64,000 nt of DNA from Nocardia sp. NRRL S-836 (lineage in GTDB: Bacteria; Actinomycetota; Actinomycetes; Mycobacteriales; Pseudonocardiaceae), in the NCBI RefSeq assembly GCF_001279525.1, contig NZ_LGDY01000114.1, positions 211,218-275,217 on the forward strand, given 5' to 3'. Positions 41,462 to 51,895 of the stretch are shown in pieces (the stretch's first letter is position 1; every line of letters begins with the position of its first letter). The position numbers and the translations under genes were made by a program. Under the pieces are notes generated by a model. It did no database searches. It was given only the letters and a program-made list of their open reading frames with translations, and had not been told where the DNA came from.

Positions 41462-42288
41462 GCGTAGTCCTCGTCCTCGTCGCCGACCGGCACCGCGGCC
41501 TGCGCTTCCTGCAACGTCCCGCCGACCCACGTCACCCGCAGCGGCCCGAGCGGGTCCTCCTGCTCGAAGGCGAGCGACTTCTCCCGGTACAGCTCCAGCA
41601 GTGCCAGGAAGCGGGCGACGACCTGCATCGTCTCGGTGCAGTCGGCGACGATCTCGGTGAACGTCGCCGTGCCGCGCTCGACCAGGAACGTGCGCAGCTC
41701 GTCGGCGGTCTCGCGGATCGACACGCGGTGCTGGTGGACGTGCGCGGTCGACAGGGTGCGTGTGGGTTTCGGGCGGAACGAGGCCGCGGCGATCAGGGCG
41801 AACCGGTCGGGGGTGACGCCGAGCATCACCTCGGGCAGCAGGCCCTCGAAGCGCGGTTCCAGCGACACCGAGCGCGGGTAGCGGCGGAAGGCGCCCTGTT
41901 CCAGCTCGGCGAACAGGGCGGCGACCTGCTTGTAGGCGCGGTACTGCAGCAGGCGCGCGAACAGCAGGTCGCGGGCCTCCAGCAGGGCCAGGTCGTCCTC
42001 GTCCTCGACGTCACCGGCGGGCAGCAGGCGGGCCGCCTTCAGGTCGAGCAGGGTCGCGGCGATCACCAGGAACTCGGTGGTCTCGTCGAGGTCCCACGAG
42101 TCGCCCATGGCGCGGATGTGCGCGATGAAGTCGTCGGTGACCTGGTGCAGGGCCACCTCGGTCACGTCCAGGGTGTGCTGCGAGATGAGCTGCAGCAGCA
42201 GGTCGAACGGACCTTCGAAGTTCGTCAGCCTGACCTTGAACTTGCCATCGTCCTGAACAGCAACCTCAGCCGGTACTTCCTCGGTCAC
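41458..42288 (-). CDS. scpA: Segregation and condensation protein A
   Basis: 276 residues, kleisin of the SMC-ScpAB complex. N-terminal SMC-neck-binding block FKVRLTNFEGPFDLLLQLISQHTLDVTEVAL and the conserved TTEFLVIAATLLDLKAARLLP; C-terminal winged helix binding the SMC cap (TFTEIVADCTETMQVVARFLALLELYREK). GTG at 42286-42288 overlaps the upstream gene's stop by 4 bp; operon parA-RHH-scpA-scpB-rluB. Confidence 0.95.
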   Translation of the reverse strand: MTEEVPAEVAVQDDGKFKVRLTNFEGPFDLLLQLISQHTLDVTEVALHQVTDDFIAHIRAMGDSWDLDETTEFLVIAATLLDLKAARLLPAGDVEDEDDLALLEARDLLFARLLQYRAYKQVAALFAELEQGAFRRYPRSVSLEPRFEGLLPEVMLGVTPDRFALIAAASFRPKPTRTLSTAHVHQHRVSIRETADELRTFLVERGTATFTEIVADCTETMQVVARFLALLELYREKSLAFEQEDPLGPLRVTWVGGTLQEAQAAVPVGDEDEDYA

Positions 42289-42611
42289 CGCTCGCGCAAC
42301 CTGCGTACCAGCAACGAGGCGTCGCCCTGCGTTTCGAGGTCGTCCAGCACGATCGCGATCGCCTCGCGCACCACGCGGCCGCGGTCGACGGCCAGGCCGT
42401 GTGCGGCGCGCAGCGACAGGCGGGCCTGTTCCAGGGCGAGCAGCTCCTCGTCGGAGACGTACACCGTGATCTTCGTGGTGTGCTTGGTGCGGCCGGAGCC
42501 ACGGCGTTGCTGCGGCGCGTCGGCCGTGCCGGGCACCTCGTCGGGCGCGGGGGCGGCAGCGGTCACCCGGAACAGCTCGGCCGCGCCCGGCAGTGAGGGG
42601 CGACGGGTCAC
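42285..42611 (-). CDS. Ribbon-helix-helix-like protein between parA and scpA
   Basis: 108 residues. The C-terminal half fits a ribbon-helix-helix DNA-binding fold: a strand TKITVYVSDEELLALEQARLSL then RGRVVREAIAIVLDDLE; the N-terminal half is Pro/Ala-rich and flexible. GTG at 42609-42611 overlaps the parA stop (GTGA), and its own stop overlaps the scpA start. The tight coupling suggests it is a DNA-binding partner of this ParA, in place of ParB; inference from context. Confidence 0.75.
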   Translation of the reverse strand: MTRRPSLPGAAELFRVTAAAPAPDEVPGTADAPQQRRGSGRTKHTTKITVYVSDEELLALEQARLSLRAAHGLAVDRGRVVREAIAIVLDDLETQGDASLLVRRLRER

Positions 42612-43531
42612 CGGGCGATCACCTCTCGGGCCAGCGCGCGGTAGGCGTTGGCGCCGGACGAGCGCGGGGCCCACCGGGTGATCGGCTCACCGGCCACGGT
42701 GGTCTCCGGGAAGCGCACCGTGCGGTTGATGACCGAGTCGAACACGATGTCGCCGAACGCCTCCACGACGCGGGCCATGACCTCGCGCGAGTGCAGGGTG
42801 CGGGGGTCGTACATCGTGGCGAGGATGCCGGTGATGGTGAGCTTGGGGTTCAACCGTTCCTTGACCTTCTCGATGGTGTCGATGAGCAGCGCGACCCCGC
42901 GCAGCGAGAAGAACTCGCACTCCAGCGGGATCAGCACTCCGTCCGCGGCCGCGAGGGCGTTCACCGTGAGCAGGCCGAGCGAGGGCTGGCAGTCGACCAG
43001 CACGTAGTCGTAGTGGTCGATGACGGGGCGAAGGGTGCGCACGAGCGTGTGTTCGCGGCCCACCTCGGACACGAGCTGGATCTCGGCCGCCGACAGGTCG
43101 ATGTTGCTCGGCAGCAGGTCCATCTCGTCGACCATGGTCTTGCGGATCACGTCGGGAACGGCGGTGTGGTTCTCCATGATGACGTTGTAGATCGTGGTTT
43201 CCAGCTGGTGCGGGTGCACGCCGAGGCCCACCGACAGCGCGCCCTGCGGGTCGAAGTCGACGAGCAGCACCCGTCTGCCGTACTCGGCCAGCGCGGCGCC
43301 CAGGTTGATGGTCGTCGTCGTCTTGCCGACGCCGCCCTTCTGGTTGCAGATCGCGAGGATCTTCGCGGGGCCGTGGTGCAGCAACGGCGGCGGGTCGGAG
43401 ATGTGGCGGCGCTGGCGGCCGGTCGGGCCGATGCCGTCGACCTGCTCGTGAGCGACGTCGTCCACGGGTGCGGCGTGCGGGGCCAGGCTCAGGTCGGCAC
43501 GGGGCGCGAAAGCGTGCTCCGGTGTCGACAT
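42608..43531 (-). CDS. parA: ParA/Soj-family ATPase (second chromosomal copy type)
   Basis: 307 residues with a ~50-residue variable N-terminal tail. Deviant Walker A CNQKGGVGKTTTTINLG, switch LVDFDPQGALSVGLG, and DYVLVDCQPSLGLLTVNAL. It resembles the ParA found with scpA/scpB in actinobacteria (Rv1708), not the origin-proximal parAB pair, since no parB is adjacent. It probably couples a DNA-binding partner to chromosome organisation. ATG at 43529-43531. Confidence 0.9.
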   Translation of the reverse strand: MSTPEHAFAPRADLSLAPHAAPVDDVAHEQVDGIGPTGRQRRHISDPPPLLHHGPAKILAICNQKGGVGKTTTTINLGAALAEYGRRVLLVDFDPQGALSVGLGVHPHQLETTIYNVIMENHTAVPDVIRKTMVDEMDLLPSNIDLSAAEIQLVSEVGREHTLVRTLRPVIDHYDYVLVDCQPSLGLLTVNALAAADGVLIPLECEFFSLRGVALLIDTIEKVKERLNPKLTITGILATMYDPRTLHSREVMARVVEAFGDIVFDSVINRTVRFPETTVAGEPITRWAPRSSGANAYRALAREVIAR

Positions 43532-43673
43532 GGCTGACGTTCCCTCACTGCTCGTAATCGTCTCTTCGGGCGCAGCCTAGGCCGCACCCGTTCGAGCGGC
43601 AACGCGCCTCGCCGGACGGGTGGAGGTCGGAAAATGTGCTGTTGGGGGTCGGGGCGCCGCTGTCAACCCTCGG

Positions 43674-44003
43674 TCACGCCGGAACATCCGAACGTGTACG
43701 GCGGTCGGCCGCTGTCAGGACCACGTCGAGCAGACCCGGGAACAGCAGGTCCAGGTCGTCACGGCGCAGCGACACCCAGCGCTGGTTGCCGCGGCACCGG
43801 GTCCGTGTGATGCCCGCTTCCCGCAGCACGCGCAGGTGCTGCGAGAGGGTCGACTTCGCGACGTCAACCTCGAAGGCCCCGCACAGCCTCTCCCCGCTCG
43901 ACTGGATCTGGCGAACGACCGCGAGCCTGGTCGGGTCGCTCAGCGCGTGCAGCACAGCGGCTAGGTCAATGGCCTGTGGGGACGGCTCGTCCAAGTTCGG
44001 CAC
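43674..44003 (-). CDS. ArsR-family transcriptional regulator
   Basis: 109 residues with the ArsR/SmtB winged HTH: VLHALSDPTRLAVVRQIQ, VDVAKSTLSQHLRVLREAGI and the wing TRCRGNQRWVSLRRDDLDLL. One cysteine near helix 3 (ERLCGAFE) and one in the wing, but not the classic CxC metal site, so metal sensing is not shown. Single gene between parA and xerD; GTG at 44001-44003. Confidence 0.9.
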   Translation of the reverse strand: MPNLDEPSPQAIDLAAVLHALSDPTRLAVVRQIQSSGERLCGAFEVDVAKSTLSQHLRVLREAGITRTRCRGNQRWVSLRRDDLDLLFPGLLDVVLTAADRRTRSDVPA

Positions 44004-44027
44004 CCACCCACCGTACCCGTGGAAGCC

Positions 44028-44915
44028 TCATGTTCCAGTGGCCCGAGGGTGTGCAGTTGCGTAGACCTCCCTCAAAGTCGTAACGGTTACCAGTGTGTAC
44101 ACCTGAGTGGTCGTAACCGATGCGTGCCCGAGCAGTTCCTGCACCACCCGAACGTCCGCACCCCCTTCGAGCAGATGGGTGGCGAACGAATGCCGCAACG
44201 TGTGCGGGGACACCGCCGCGGTGATGCCCGCTTCCTCCGCGGCCGTCTTCAGCACGGTCCACGCGCTCTGCCGTGAAAGCCGCCCGCCGCGCGCGTTCAA
44301 GAACAACGCCGGCGTGCCACGGCCCTTGGCCGCCAAAGCGGGACGCGCGCGCACCAGGTACGCGTCCACCGCCGCCAACGCCGGACGCCCCACCGGCACA
44401 AGCCGTTGCTTGCCTCCCTTCCCGTCGAGCAGCACGGTCCGCTCGGCCGCGTCGATGTCGTCCACGTCGAGCCCGACCACCTCGGAAATTCGCGCTCCAG
44501 TGGAGTACAGCAGCTCCAGCAGGGCTTTGTCCCTGAGGTTTCCCACAGTGTTGAGCAAGGTCAGGACATCGTTGACGGGTAAGGCTTTCGGCAGTCTCTT
44601 CGGCGGTGATGGCGGGTGCACGGCCCGTGCGGCGTCATGGGGCACCACGCCTTCACGGTGTGCGAATCGATGAAGTCCGCGCACGGCAACCAATGTGCGC
44701 GCTGCGGACGAAGCGGCCAAACCGCTCTCCCGCAACGCCGCCAGGAACTCGCTGACGTGCAGCTCGGTCACCGCCGCCAGGTCGGTGATCCCGAGCGACT
44801 CCAGGTGCTCGGTGTAGCGGCGCAGGTCGCGGGTGTAGGAGTCCAGTGTGTTGCGCGCGGTACCACGTTCGACCGCCAGGTGGTGGAGGTAGCTCGCCAC
44901 CAGGTCCGCTACCAC
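44028..44915 (-). CDS. xerD: Tyrosine recombinase XerD
   Basis: 295 residues, full length. SAM-like N-terminal domain ([19 protein letters not shown]), catalytic residues Arg142 (STGARISEV), [15 protein letters not shown] (His-x-x-Arg), [14 protein letters not shown] (His and nucleophile Tyr). Resolves chromosome dimers at dif with XerC. GTG at 44913-44915 overlaps the ald stop by 7 bp. Its place beside the pyrG/NUDIX block matches Rv1701. Confidence 0.93.
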   Translation of the reverse strand: MVADLVASYLHHLAVERGTARNTLDSYTRDLRRYTEHLESLGITDLAAVTELHVSEFLAALRESGLAASSAARTLVAVRGLHRFAHREGVVPHDAARAVHPPSPPKRLPKALPVNDVLTLLNTVGNLRDKALLELLYSTGARISEVVGLDVDDIDAAERTVLLDGKGGKQRLVPVGRPALAAVDAYLVRARPALAAKGRGTPALFLNARGGRLSRQSAWTVLKTAAEEAGITAAVSPHTLRHSFATHLLEGGADVRVVQELLGHASVTTTQVYTLVTVTTLREVYATAHPRATGT

Positions 44916-45982
44916 GCGAGTCCTTCCAGCACGATCTCTCCGGCGCGCGCGTTGACACCCTTCGCCAACGCCGGATCATCTGCGACAGCACGGTCAAAAC
45001 CCTTGTCCGCCAACGCGATCACGTACGGCAGTGTGACGTTCGTCAGCGCGTACGTCGACGTGTTCGGCACCGCGCCCGGCATGTTCGCGACGCAGTAGAA
45101 CACCGAGTCGTGCACACGGTAGGTCGGGTCGTCGTGTGTCGTCGGCCGCGAGTCCTCGAAACAGCCGCCTTGATCGATCGCGATGTCCACGAGCACGCTC
45201 CCGGACCGCATCCGCGCCACCAGCTCGTTGCTGACGAGCTTCGGCGCGCGGGCCCCCGGCACCAGCACCGCGCCGATCACCAGGTCCGCCCAGCGGCAGG
45301 CCTTCTCGACCTCGTAGGCGTTGGACGCGATGGTCTGCAGGTGCCCGCGGTAGCTGAAGTCGATCTGCCGCAACCGGTTGACGTTGGTGTCGAGCACGAC
45401 GACCTCGGCCTGCATGCCGACCGCCATCGTCGCCGCGTTCATGCCCGCCACGCCCGCGCCGATCACCACGACCTTGCCCGCCGCGACACCGGGAGCACCG
45501 CCGAGCAGCACGCCGCGGCCGCCCTGCGCGCGTTCCAGGCAGTGCGCGCCGACCTGCGCGGCCATCCGGCCCGCGATCTCGCTCATCGGCGCCAGCAACG
45601 GCAACGACCCGTCCGGCAGCTGCACGGTCTCGTACGCGATGGCCGTGATGCCGGAGTCCGCGATCGCCTGGGTGCACGCCGGCGAGGCCGCCAGGTGCAG
45701 GTAGGTGAAGAGGACCTGGTCCCGGCGCATCCGGTGGTGCTCGGGCTCGATCGGTTCCTTGACCTTCAGCACCAGGTCGGCCGTCGCCCACACCTCGTCG
45801 GCGGTGGCGGCGATGCGCGCTCCGGCCGCTGTGTACTCGTGGTCGGGGAACGACGACCCCGCTCCTGCCTCGTGCTCGATCACGACGTCGTGCCCGCGGC
45901 GGACCAGCTCGACCACCCCGGCGGGGGTGATGGCGACGCGGTACTCGTGGTTCTTGATCTCCTTTGGGACACCGACCAGCAT
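44909..45982 (-). CDS. ald: Alanine dehydrogenase
   Basis: 357 residues, typical Ald length (~370). NAD-dependent oxidative deamination of L-alanine to pyruvate. [20 protein letters not shown] (with the substrate-binding Arg/Lys), the catalytic His in FTYLHLAAS, the Rossmann fold [20 protein letters not shown] and [18 protein letters not shown] at 45980-45982; the ribosome site is weak. It shares a 53-bp divergent region with the TM2 gene. Confidence 0.95.
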   Translation of the reverse strand: MLVGVPKEIKNHEYRVAITPAGVVELVRRGHDVVIEHEAGAGSSFPDHEYTAAGARIAATADEVWATADLVLKVKEPIEPEHHRMRRDQVLFTYLHLAASPACTQAIADSGITAIAYETVQLPDGSLPLLAPMSEIAGRMAAQVGAHCLERAQGGRGVLLGGAPGVAAGKVVVIGAGVAGMNAATMAVGMQAEVVVLDTNVNRLRQIDFSYRGHLQTIASNAYEVEKACRWADLVIGAVLVPGARAPKLVSNELVARMRSGSVLVDIAIDQGGCFEDSRPTTHDDPTYRVHDSVFYCVANMPGAVPNTSTYALTNVTLPYVIALADKGFDRAVADDPALAKGVNARAGEIVLEGLAW

Positions 45983-46035
45983 CGTCGCAGCGTATTCCGC
46001 AACTCGATCTCCTGCATCGGATAACGTGCGCAGCC

Positions 46036-46677
46036 GTGTCACAACCTTTCGGGCCAGAGCAGCAGCGCATCGGCAACCAACAGCGCGAAGAGGCGATCAC
46101 CGCGCTCAACGACCACTTCGCGCAAGCGCGGCTCGACATCACCGAGTACCAGGAACGGGTCAACCGCGCGTCGAACGCGCAGTCGTACGCGGAGCTCGCC
46201 GAGCTCTTCCGCGACCTGCCGCAGCCGCACCCGCCGTTCCTCGCGCCGCCGTCGGTGCCGTTCGCCGCCGTGCCGCCGCCGCAGGCCACACAGCCGTACG
46301 TGCCGCCGCAGCAGTACACGGGCCCGCAGCAGCAGTACACCGGCCAGCAGCCGTACACGGGTCAGCAGTACGCGCAGCCGCAGTACGCCACGCCGCCTCC
46401 TCCCGGTATGGCACCGGGCATGGGATACCCCGGCGCGCCCTACGGCTACGACCCGGTCACCGGCATCCCGTACTCGGACAAGTCGAAGGTCGCCGCGGGT
46501 GTGCTGCAGCTGTTCCTCGGCCACTTCGGTGTCGGCCGCTTCTACATGGGCGACACCGGGATCGCGGTCGCGCAGCTGCTGACCTGCGGTGGCTGCGGCA
46601 TCTGGGCGCTGGTCGACGGGATCATCATCCTGGTCAACGGCGGCACGGACGCCGAGGGACGACCGCTGCGCGGCTGA
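46036..46677 (+). CDS. DUF1707 and TM2 domain membrane protein
   Basis: 213 residues. Residues about 8-60 are a DUF1707-type domain (IGNQQREEAITALNDHFAQARLDITEYQERVNRA). A Pro/Gln/Tyr-rich linker with PQQYTGPQQQ and QQPYTGQQYAQPQ follows. The C-terminus is a TM2 module: KVAAGVLQLFLGHFGVGRFYMGDTG, then LTCGGCGIWALVDGIIIL. Likely a membrane protein with a cytoplasmic N-terminus; role unknown. GTG at 46036. Confidence 0.85.
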   Translation: MSQPFGPEQQRIGNQQREEAITALNDHFAQARLDITEYQERVNRASNAQSYAELAELFRDLPQPHPPFLAPPSVPFAAVPPPQATQPYVPPQQYTGPQQQYTGQQPYTGQQYAQPQYATPPPPGMAPGMGYPGAPYGYDPVTGIPYSDKSKVAAGVLQLFLGHFGVGRFYMGDTGIAVAQLLTCGGCGIWALVDGIIILVNGGTDAEGRPLRG

Positions 46678-46714
46678 GTCCGGTTCGACGGCGCGGGGCC
46701 ACGGTCCTGCGCCG

Positions 46715-47110
46715 CTAGATCCCCGCCAGGTTGCGCCCGACGCCCCACACGAGCGCGAAGGCGAGCACCAGCCACGGCACCTGCTTGGGCAACTGCCGGC
46801 GTTGCCCGGTCCACGCCGTCCGGACCCACCGCGCGAACAACCACGCGGCGAGAGGCACGCCGACCACGAGCATCGCGGCGTTGAAGTGCCACGCGGCAAC
46901 GACATCACCGTGCAGCAACGCGTGTGCCATGCGCGTCATGCCGCAGCCGGGGCAGTTCAGCCCGGTGAGCCAGTTGAACGGGCACCTGGGCAGCAGGTTG
47001 TCCGGCTGGTTCGGGTCGACGAACAGCAGCACGACGGCACCGGCGCCGCCGGCCGCGAGCACGCTGAGGGGCGCCCGCAACCTCCACAGGGCGCCCTTCA
47101 GCGTCTTCAT
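46715..47110 (-). CDS. DUF2752 membrane protein
   Basis: 131 residues with three or four hydrophobic helices and the DUF2752 signature CPFNWLTGLNCPGCGMTRMAHALLHGD, whose CPxCG cluster may bind metal or be redox-active. Convergent with the TM2 gene; 9 bp downstream of the NUDIX gene on the same strand. Confidence 0.85.
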   Translation of the reverse strand: MKTLKGALWRLRAPLSVLAAGGAGAVVLLFVDPNQPDNLLPRCPFNWLTGLNCPGCGMTRMAHALLHGDVVAAWHFNAAMLVVGVPLAAWLFARWVRTAWTGQRRQLPKQVPWLVLAFALVWGVGRNLAGI

Positions 47111-47119
47111 CGCTCTTCC

Positions 47120-47736
47120 CTACTTCTTGCGCGCGGGGAACCGCGTGGGCTTGTCCCGGAACGGCGCGTCGGCGGGACGCGGTTCGGTGCGGCCCTCCAG
47201 CACCTCGCGGGCGGCGAGCAGCCCGGCGACGGAGGACGCGTTCACGATGTCACCGGCGAGCACCATGCGCACCGCCTCGGCGAGCGGGAAGCGGTGGACC
47301 TCCAGGTCCGCCTCCTCGTCGCCCTGGACGTCGCGGTCCACCTCGGAGAGCTCCCGCGCGAGGAAGACCCGCACGACCTCGTCGGTGAACCCCGGTGAGG
47401 CGGCGACGTCGACCAGGACGTGCCACGTGGCGGCGTCCAGGCCGACCTCCTCGGCCAGCTCGCGCCGGGCGCCGGCCACGGGCGGTTCGCCGTCGTGGTC
47501 GAGCAGACCGGCGGGCAGCTCCCACAGGTGCCTGCCGAGCGCGTGCCGGTACTGGTGGACCAGCGTGACCTGGCCCTCGTCGTCGACCGCGACCACGGCG
47601 ACGGCGCCGGCGTGCTCGACGATCTCGCGCTTGGCGGTGCCGCCGCCGGGCATCTCGACCTCGTCGACGCGCAACGCCAGGATCTTGCCGACGTGCAGGT
47701 CCTCGCTGGAGACGGTGCGGAAGTCGTGCCGAGTGG

Positions 47737-47740
<4 letters not shown>
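47120..47740 (-). CDS. NUDIX hydrolase (ADP-ribose pyrophosphatase-like)
   Basis: 206 residues. A complete NUDIX box [23 protein letters not shown] follows the family-typical LWELPAG; N-terminal [23 protein letters not shown]. Likely hydrolyses ADP-ribose or a similar nucleoside diphosphate linkage. It overlaps the pyrG stop by 4 bp; the pyrG-NUDIX-xerD order matches Rv1699-Rv1701. Confidence 0.92.
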
Positions 47741-49419
<1,679 letters not shown>

Positions 49420-49553
49420 CAACGGGGCTCCCGTGAAAATCGTGGGGGAAAGTCCCCCGTCCACGGGCCCTAACGCTAACACGCCGCCGGTCACTCAGCG
49501 CACCACGACCCGGCAGATCACATCACCCGATCGGCCCAGCAGGTGGAACGGGC

Positions 49554-50183
49554 TCACGCCTGCCTGCGCGCCAGCAGCAGGCCGGAGCGGAACCGCTCAC
49601 CCTCGTGCGGCTCCCGCGTCAGCCGCCCGGCCTCGGCGAACCCGTTGCGCCCCAGCAGATCCGCGAGCACGCCCGGTGACCACTCGTGGGCGGGGGCGAC
49701 CCGGTGGTCGACCTCGCGCGGCAGCGGATCGTCACCGGCCAGGAACCCGAGCAGCAGGTGACCGCCCGGCGAAAGCACCCGATAGAACTCCTCGAACGCC
49801 ATCGGCAGCTGCCGCGGTGGCAGGTGGATCGTCGAGAACAACGCGAGCACGCCGCCCAGCGAACCGTCGGCGAGGTCCAGCTCCAGCATCGACCCGACGT
49901 CGAACCGCACGTGCGGCTGGGCCGCGCGGGCCAGCGCGACCATCTCCGCGGACACGTCGATGCCGAACGCGTCTAGCCCGAGCGCGCGCACGTGCGCCGT
50001 GACGTGTCCGGGCCCGCAACCGATGTCGGCGACCGGTCCGGCGTCGTGGGCCAGCACGAGCTCGGCGAATGCGGCCAGCAGCGCGCGTTCCAGCGGCAGG
50101 GTCGCGAGCACGTCGCTGAACAGCTCGGCGTAGCGGACAGCGACGGCGTCGTAAGCGGCGGCGGTGTCGGCGGTGTCGGTCAC
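49554..50183 (-). CDS. Class I SAM-dependent methyltransferase
   Basis: 209 residues. Motif I VADIGCGPGHVTAHV (SAM-binding Gly loop), DAFGIDVSAEMVALAR, FDVGSMLELDLADGSLGGVL and the post-I region FYRVLSPGGHLLLGF. Substrate unknown; small-molecule type. GTG at 50181-50183 is chosen, since upstream in-frame codons would add a non-conserved leader. Divergent from the SMI1-like gene. Confidence 0.88.
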   Translation of the reverse strand: MTDTADTAAAYDAVAVRYAELFSDVLATLPLERALLAAFAELVLAHDAGPVADIGCGPGHVTAHVRALGLDAFGIDVSAEMVALARAAQPHVRFDVGSMLELDLADGSLGGVLALFSTIHLPPRQLPMAFEEFYRVLSPGGHLLLGFLAGDDPLPREVDHRVAPAHEWSPGVLADLLGRNGFAEAGRLTREPHEGERFRSGLLLARRQA

Positions 50184-50263
50184 GACCGGCAACCGTAGTC
50201 CGCCGCGGTACGGGATTCTCCGAACCACGCGCGGCCCGGCGCCCGATCGGGAATCGTGGGCGC

Positions 50264-50947
50264 GTGACCTTCGACGTGGTGGGAGCGGCGGCCAGGGCGG
50301 TGCGGAACCGCGCGGCCGCGTGGCGGTTCATCGAAGGGTTCGCGGCCGGGTGGGCCGAGCCGATCGAGGCGCAGGACGGCTGGAGCAACGCGGACCTCGA
50401 CGCGGCCGAGGCACGGCTGGGTGTGCGGATCCCGGCGGCGTTGCGCGAGGCCTACGCGCTGTTCGGCAAGCGCCCCGACCTGACCAGCAACCAGGACCGG
50501 TTGCTGCTGCCCGCCGAGCTGCGGCTGGACGGCGACGTGCTGGTGTTCCGCCACGAGAACCAGTGGGTGGCGGCCTGGGGCACGACCGCGCGGGACGAGG
50601 ACCCGGCGGTGCTGATCAAGCTCGACCTGGTCGACAAGTCCGAGGAGACGTGGGACCCGTGGCTGCCGCGGCTGTCCCAGGCGTGCGTGGAGCTGGTGCT
50701 GTCGGAGGCGTTGTTCCGCGACGGTGCCCAGACGGCCGACAGGGAGATGTCCGAGGCGGACATCTCCCTGCTGGAGAGCCAGTTCCGGCCGTTGCCGCTG
50801 CACAGCCCGAACTCCAGGTGGTTCGGCACCGACGACGTGCTCATCCGCGAGGACGACCGGCAGTGGCTGTGGGCCCGTGCCCGCACGCCGGAGGCGCTGG
50901 AGGAGCTGCTGGCGGTGCTGCCGGGCGACTGGACGACCGAGTACTGA
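50264..50947 (+). CDS. SMI1/KNR4 family protein
   Basis: 227 residues. The SMI1/KNR4 core is visible in DLDAAEARLGVRIPAALREAYALFG and LLLPAELRLDGDVLVFRHENQWVAAWG. Such domains act as immunity proteins in polymorphic-toxin systems or as housekeeping interaction domains; no toxin gene is adjacent, so it is probably a lone member. GTG at 50264; convergent with mctB. Confidence 0.8.
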   Translation: MTFDVVGAAARAVRNRAAAWRFIEGFAAGWAEPIEAQDGWSNADLDAAEARLGVRIPAALREAYALFGKRPDLTSNQDRLLLPAELRLDGDVLVFRHENQWVAAWGTTARDEDPAVLIKLDLVDKSEETWDPWLPRLSQACVELVLSEALFRDGAQTADREMSEADISLLESQFRPLPLHSPNSRWFGTDDVLIREDDRQWLWARARTPEALEELLAVLPGDWTTEY

Positions 50948-50956
50948 GACCCCGGT

Positions 50957-51895
50957 CTAGCTGGCGGTGCCCGGCGACGAGGCCTCGGCGTTGCCCGCGA
51001 CGCCGTACCGGCCGGACCGGCCTTCGAGCTGTTCGTGCAGCGCCAGCACCGCGACGACCTGACCGGCCGAGGTGTCGGAGTTGTCCACCGTGGACAGAAC
51101 CGACGTCGCGTTCGTGTCCGCCCGCACCACACCGATCGCGCCGGTGCCGTTCGCGGAGCCGTTCGCACCGGCCAGCACGACACCCGCGCCGGCGCGGTCG
51201 AGCTGGGTGGCGAACCGCGCGACCGTCGAGGCCCGGTCCGCGGCCGAGTCGCCGAGCGCCGCGCCGCCGGTCAGCACGATGGCGAGCTGCGCGGGCTTCA
51301 TGCCGGAGGTGGCCTTCACGAAACCGGCGTTGGAGAGCCCGGCGAGGGCGGCCGCGGTCTCGTCGGGGGAGGCCTGCGGCTGGTTGGTGGTGGGGTTGAG
51401 CAGCAGCAACGCGCCGAACAGGCCACCGGCGCGGGTGCCGGGGTCGGCGGCGGTCGGCAGCTGCGTTCCCGCGGGCTGCAACCGGGCCACGAGCTCGCGC
51501 AGCTGGTCACCGCGCGCCGGGTCGGCGAACGCGTCGGTCAGCTGGAGCTCGCCGGTGACCGTGGCGCCCGCGGCCTTCAGCAGGCCGGACAGGGCGTCGC
51601 GGTCGGACGGCCGGGCGTCCGAGGTGGTCACGAGCACCACGGTGCGGTCCGTCAGCCGGCCCTTCACGGCGAGCGGGCCGACGGACGCGGCGAACTTGTC
51701 GGCCTCGGTCAGCTTGGCGTTCAGCCCGTTGCGGTCGTTCTGCAGGTCGTTCACCTGCTGTGCCAACGAGTTCTTCTCGTCGCTCAGCCCGGACAGCAGC
51801 CGCCCGCTGATCGCGGTCGAGCCGAGCACGACCCCCACCGCCAGTGCGAGGAACACCGCGGTGATCGAGACGATGTGGTAGCGCAGCGAGATCAC
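50957..51895 (-). CDS. mctB: MctB/SteB-family membrane protein
   Basis: 312 residues. One N-terminal helix (ITAVFLALAVGVVLGSTAI), a coiled-coil stretch (SDEKNSLAQQVNDLQNDRNGL) then an alpha/beta extracytoplasmic domain with LVTTSDARPSDRDALSGLLK. Family of Rv1698, reported in mycobacteria as a copper-handling channel-forming protein (MctB) and in corynebacteria as SteB, partner of SteA in cell-wall/division. The start overlaps the steA stop by 4 bp. Confidence 0.88.
   Translation of the reverse strand: MISLRYHIVSITAVFLALAVGVVLGSTAISGRLLSGLSDEKNSLAQQVNDLQNDRNGLNAKLTEADKFAASVGPLAVKGRLTDRTVVLVTTSDARPSDRDALSGLLKAAGATVTGELQLTDAFADPARGDQLRELVARLQPAGTQLPTAADPGTRAGGLFGALLLLNPTTNQPQASPDETAAALAGLSNAGFVKATSGMKPAQLAIVLTGGAALGDSAADRASTVARFATQLDRAGAGVVLAGANGSANGTGAIGVVRADTNATSVLSTVDNSDTSAGQVVAVLALHEQLEGRSGRYGVAGNAEASSPGTAS

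Noticed and set aside
43674..44003. ArsR regulator considered as a metal sensor for mctB (copper)
   Set aside because: No classical metal-binding cysteine pair, and mctB is 7 kb away in another operon.
44028..44915. XerD-like recombinase considered as a phage or integron integrase
   Set aside because: Sequence and position match housekeeping XerD (Rv1701 slot); no att-like repeats, tRNA or phage genes adjoin.
44994..46358. 454-codon minus-strand frame over ald with a Cys/Gly-rich start
   Set aside because: Its first part is antisense to the repeat linker of the TM2 gene, the rest is an out-of-frame reading of ald.
50264..50947. SMI1/KNR4 protein considered as immunity for a polymorphic toxin
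   Set aside because: No toxin or secretion gene adjoins it; the neighbours are pyrG and mctB.
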